From DAOTXR01 sp034435375 (GTDB lineage: Bacteria; Chloroflexota; Anaerolineae; Aggregatilineales; UBA3940), in assembly GCA_034435375.1 (NCBI GenBank), contig DAOTXR010000096.1, positions 20,485 to 84,484 of the forward strand: DNA of 64,000 bases, written 5' to 3'. This document shows positions 63,031 through 64,000 of the stretch, piece by piece; position 1 is the stretch's first letter; every line of letters begins with the position of its first letter. The position numbers and the translations under genes are program-made. Below the pieces are notes generated by a model that had not been told where the DNA came from, searched no databases, and saw only the letters and a list, made by a program, of their open reading frames with translations.

Positions 63031-63117
63031 CTCCTATATACTTGAGGTGGACGGAGATAGATCAGAAACTCGGTTTTGCCGGCAGGGCACTCAGGAGTTG
63101 AGAGAGGGAATCGGAAG

Positions 63118-64000
63118 ATGAACCGTATGGATCGTTTCACGGAGCGCGCGCAGGACGCTACCTCGCGTGCTCTGGAGATTTTGCAGCGCTATGGACACAC
63201 GCAGATCGATACCGAGCACCTGATGCTTGCCTTACTTGAGCAGCCGGGAGGCGCGGTAGGCCAGATTCTGGAGAAGATCGGAGTTGACATCGAGCAGCTT
63301 AAGCGTCGGCTAGATGAAGACCTGCGCAATTCGCCCCGCTCGGCAGCAATCTATGGCGGCGGGGCCGGACAGGTATTCATCACGCCGCGCGTCAACCGGG
63401 TGATTGAGGGCGCGCAGGAAGAGGCCACACGCCTGAACGACGAGTATATCTCCACCGAGCACATCTTCCTGGCGATCCTGAACAACCGCAGCACGCCATC
63501 GGCGCGCTTCCTGCGTGAGGCAGGAGTGACACGCGAGCGAGTGCTGGAGACGATCCGCGAGATTCGCGGTGGTCAGCGTGTCACTGACCCGCAAGCCGAA
63601 AGTCGCTACCGGACGCTAGAGCGGTACAGCCGTGAGCTAACCCGCCTGGCTGCCGAGGGCAAGCTCGACCCCGTGATCGGACGCGATGACGAGATCCTGC
63701 GCGTGATACAGATTCTCAGCCGCCGCACCAAAAACAACCCGGTGCTGATCGGTGAAGCGGGGGTCGGCAAGACGGCGATTGTCGAGGGACTCGCTCAGAA
63801 AATCGTCGCTGGCGATGTGCCCGAAATTCTGCTCGGCAAGAAAGTCGTCAGCCTTGACCTGAGCGGAATGCTGGCGGGCAGCCGCTTTCGGGGCGAATTC
63901 GAGGAACGTCTGAAGGCGACCATCGAAGAAATTCAGCGCTCCGAAGGCGAGATTATTCTGTTCATCGACGAACTGCATCAGGTGGTTGGGGCGGGCGCGG
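63118..64000 (+). CDS. ClpB/ClpC-type AAA+ ATPase, 3' end cut off
   Basis: 294 codons seen. Clp N-domain at about 4-150 with two Clp_N repeats (ERAQDATSRALEILQ; IEGAQEEATRLNDEYISTEH), then the first AAA+ domain: GRDDEILRVIQILSRR, Walker A GEAGVGKTAIVEGLA at about 208-222, LSGMLAGSRFRGEFEERLK, and Walker B LFIDELH close to the edge. It unfolds or disaggregates proteins, with ClpP if ClpC, without if ClpB; the deciding C-terminal loop is outside the window. ATG 63118 follows GGAAG. Upstream palindromes may be regulatory. Confidence 0.94.
   Translation, partial: MNRMDRFTERAQDATSRALEILQRYGHTQIDTEHLMLALLEQPGGAVGQILEKIGVDIEQLKRRLDEDLRNSPRSAAIYGGGAGQVFITPRVNRVIEGAQEEATRLNDEYISTEHIFLAILNNRSTPSARFLREAGVTRERVLETIREIRGGQRVTDPQAESRYRTLERYSRELTRLAAEGKLDPVIGRDDEILRVIQILSRRTKNNPVLIGEAGVGKTAIVEGLAQKIVAGDVPEILLGKKVVSLDLSGMLAGSRFRGEFEERLKATIEEIQRSEGEIILFIDELHQVVGAGA

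Noticed and set aside
1..64000. CRISPR arrays, prophage, rRNA or tRNA genes
   Set aside because: No regularly spaced repeats, phage structural or integrase genes, or RNA gene signatures seen by reading.

Overview
The window reads as a piece of a Chloroflexota chromosome, most likely Anaerolineae or a related lineage (inference). The grounds are moderate-to-high G+C, LysM lipoproteins and secreted proteins with long Thr/Pro linkers, an F420-type luciferase-like oxidoreductase, a ChlI/BchI-type ATPase, type 2 IPP isomerase, and the gene style overall. No rRNA, tRNA, CRISPR array or prophage was seen. The only mobile element is a decayed transposase remnant near the left end. The window opens inside glyA and closes inside a ClpB/ClpC-type AAA+ gene.

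Layout. 1-4.1 kb: glyA (5' end missing), transposase remnant, MoxR ATPase and DUF58 protein. 4.1-15.3 kb, minus strand: a cell-surface polysaccharide block (MFS transporter, GT4 glycosyltransferase, GtrA, O-antigen ligase/polymerase, UDP-glucuronate decarboxylase, macrodomain protein, a 1052-aa protein joining a catalytically dead glycosidase-like barrel to a second O-antigen ligase, and a DUF348/G5/beta-propeller lipoprotein). 15.5-19.9 kb: lutABC lactate utilisation genes divergent from a FAD-dependent amine/amino-acid oxidase, with two tandem operator-like repeats between them. 20-22.2 kb: ornithine carbamoyltransferase and ornithine aminotransferase. 22.3-28.2 kb, minus strand: a tight operon of CDP-alcohol phosphotransferase, UPF0104 flippase-like protein, stand-alone GTP cyclohydrolase II, stand-alone RibD-type reductase, MDR dehydrogenase and a lipoprotein sugar dehydrogenase; a methyltransferase diverges from it. 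29.3-34.5 kb: a large sensor histidine kinase and mutL. 34.5-37.3 kb: LysM protein, HD hydrolase, nucleotidyltransferase. 37.5-42.5 kb: beta-flower-like small protein, ChlI-type ATPase, membrane protein, acpP, isoprenoid genes (fni and a polyprenyl synthase). 42.5-50.8 kb: hemW, degenerate RNase H-like protein, MFS exporter, LLM oxidoreductase, tsaD, M24 peptidase, selA, membrane protein. 50.9-63 kb: ABC-F ATPase, YceI lipoprotein, LysM/M23 peptidase, GAF-PAS-adenylate cyclase, unknown 148-aa protein, two GT4 glycosyltransferases, small membrane proteins and a three-LysM secreted protein. 63.1 kb to the end: Clp ATPase.

How it works together. The surface genes (two O-antigen-ligase-type proteins, three GT4 enzymes, UXS, GtrA, LysM/M23 proteins) describe a cell that builds a xylose-containing envelope polysaccharide and keeps a peptidoglycan-like wall. 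The best candidate for an undescribed system is the ribA/ribD-like operon with lipid-type membrane enzymes but none of the other riboflavin genes. Second is the dead-glycosidase/ligase fusion. Gene ends follow a regular pattern: every convergent pair with about 50 bp or more between stops carries a strong GC hairpin, usually without a U-run, while pairs with 10 bp or less carry none.
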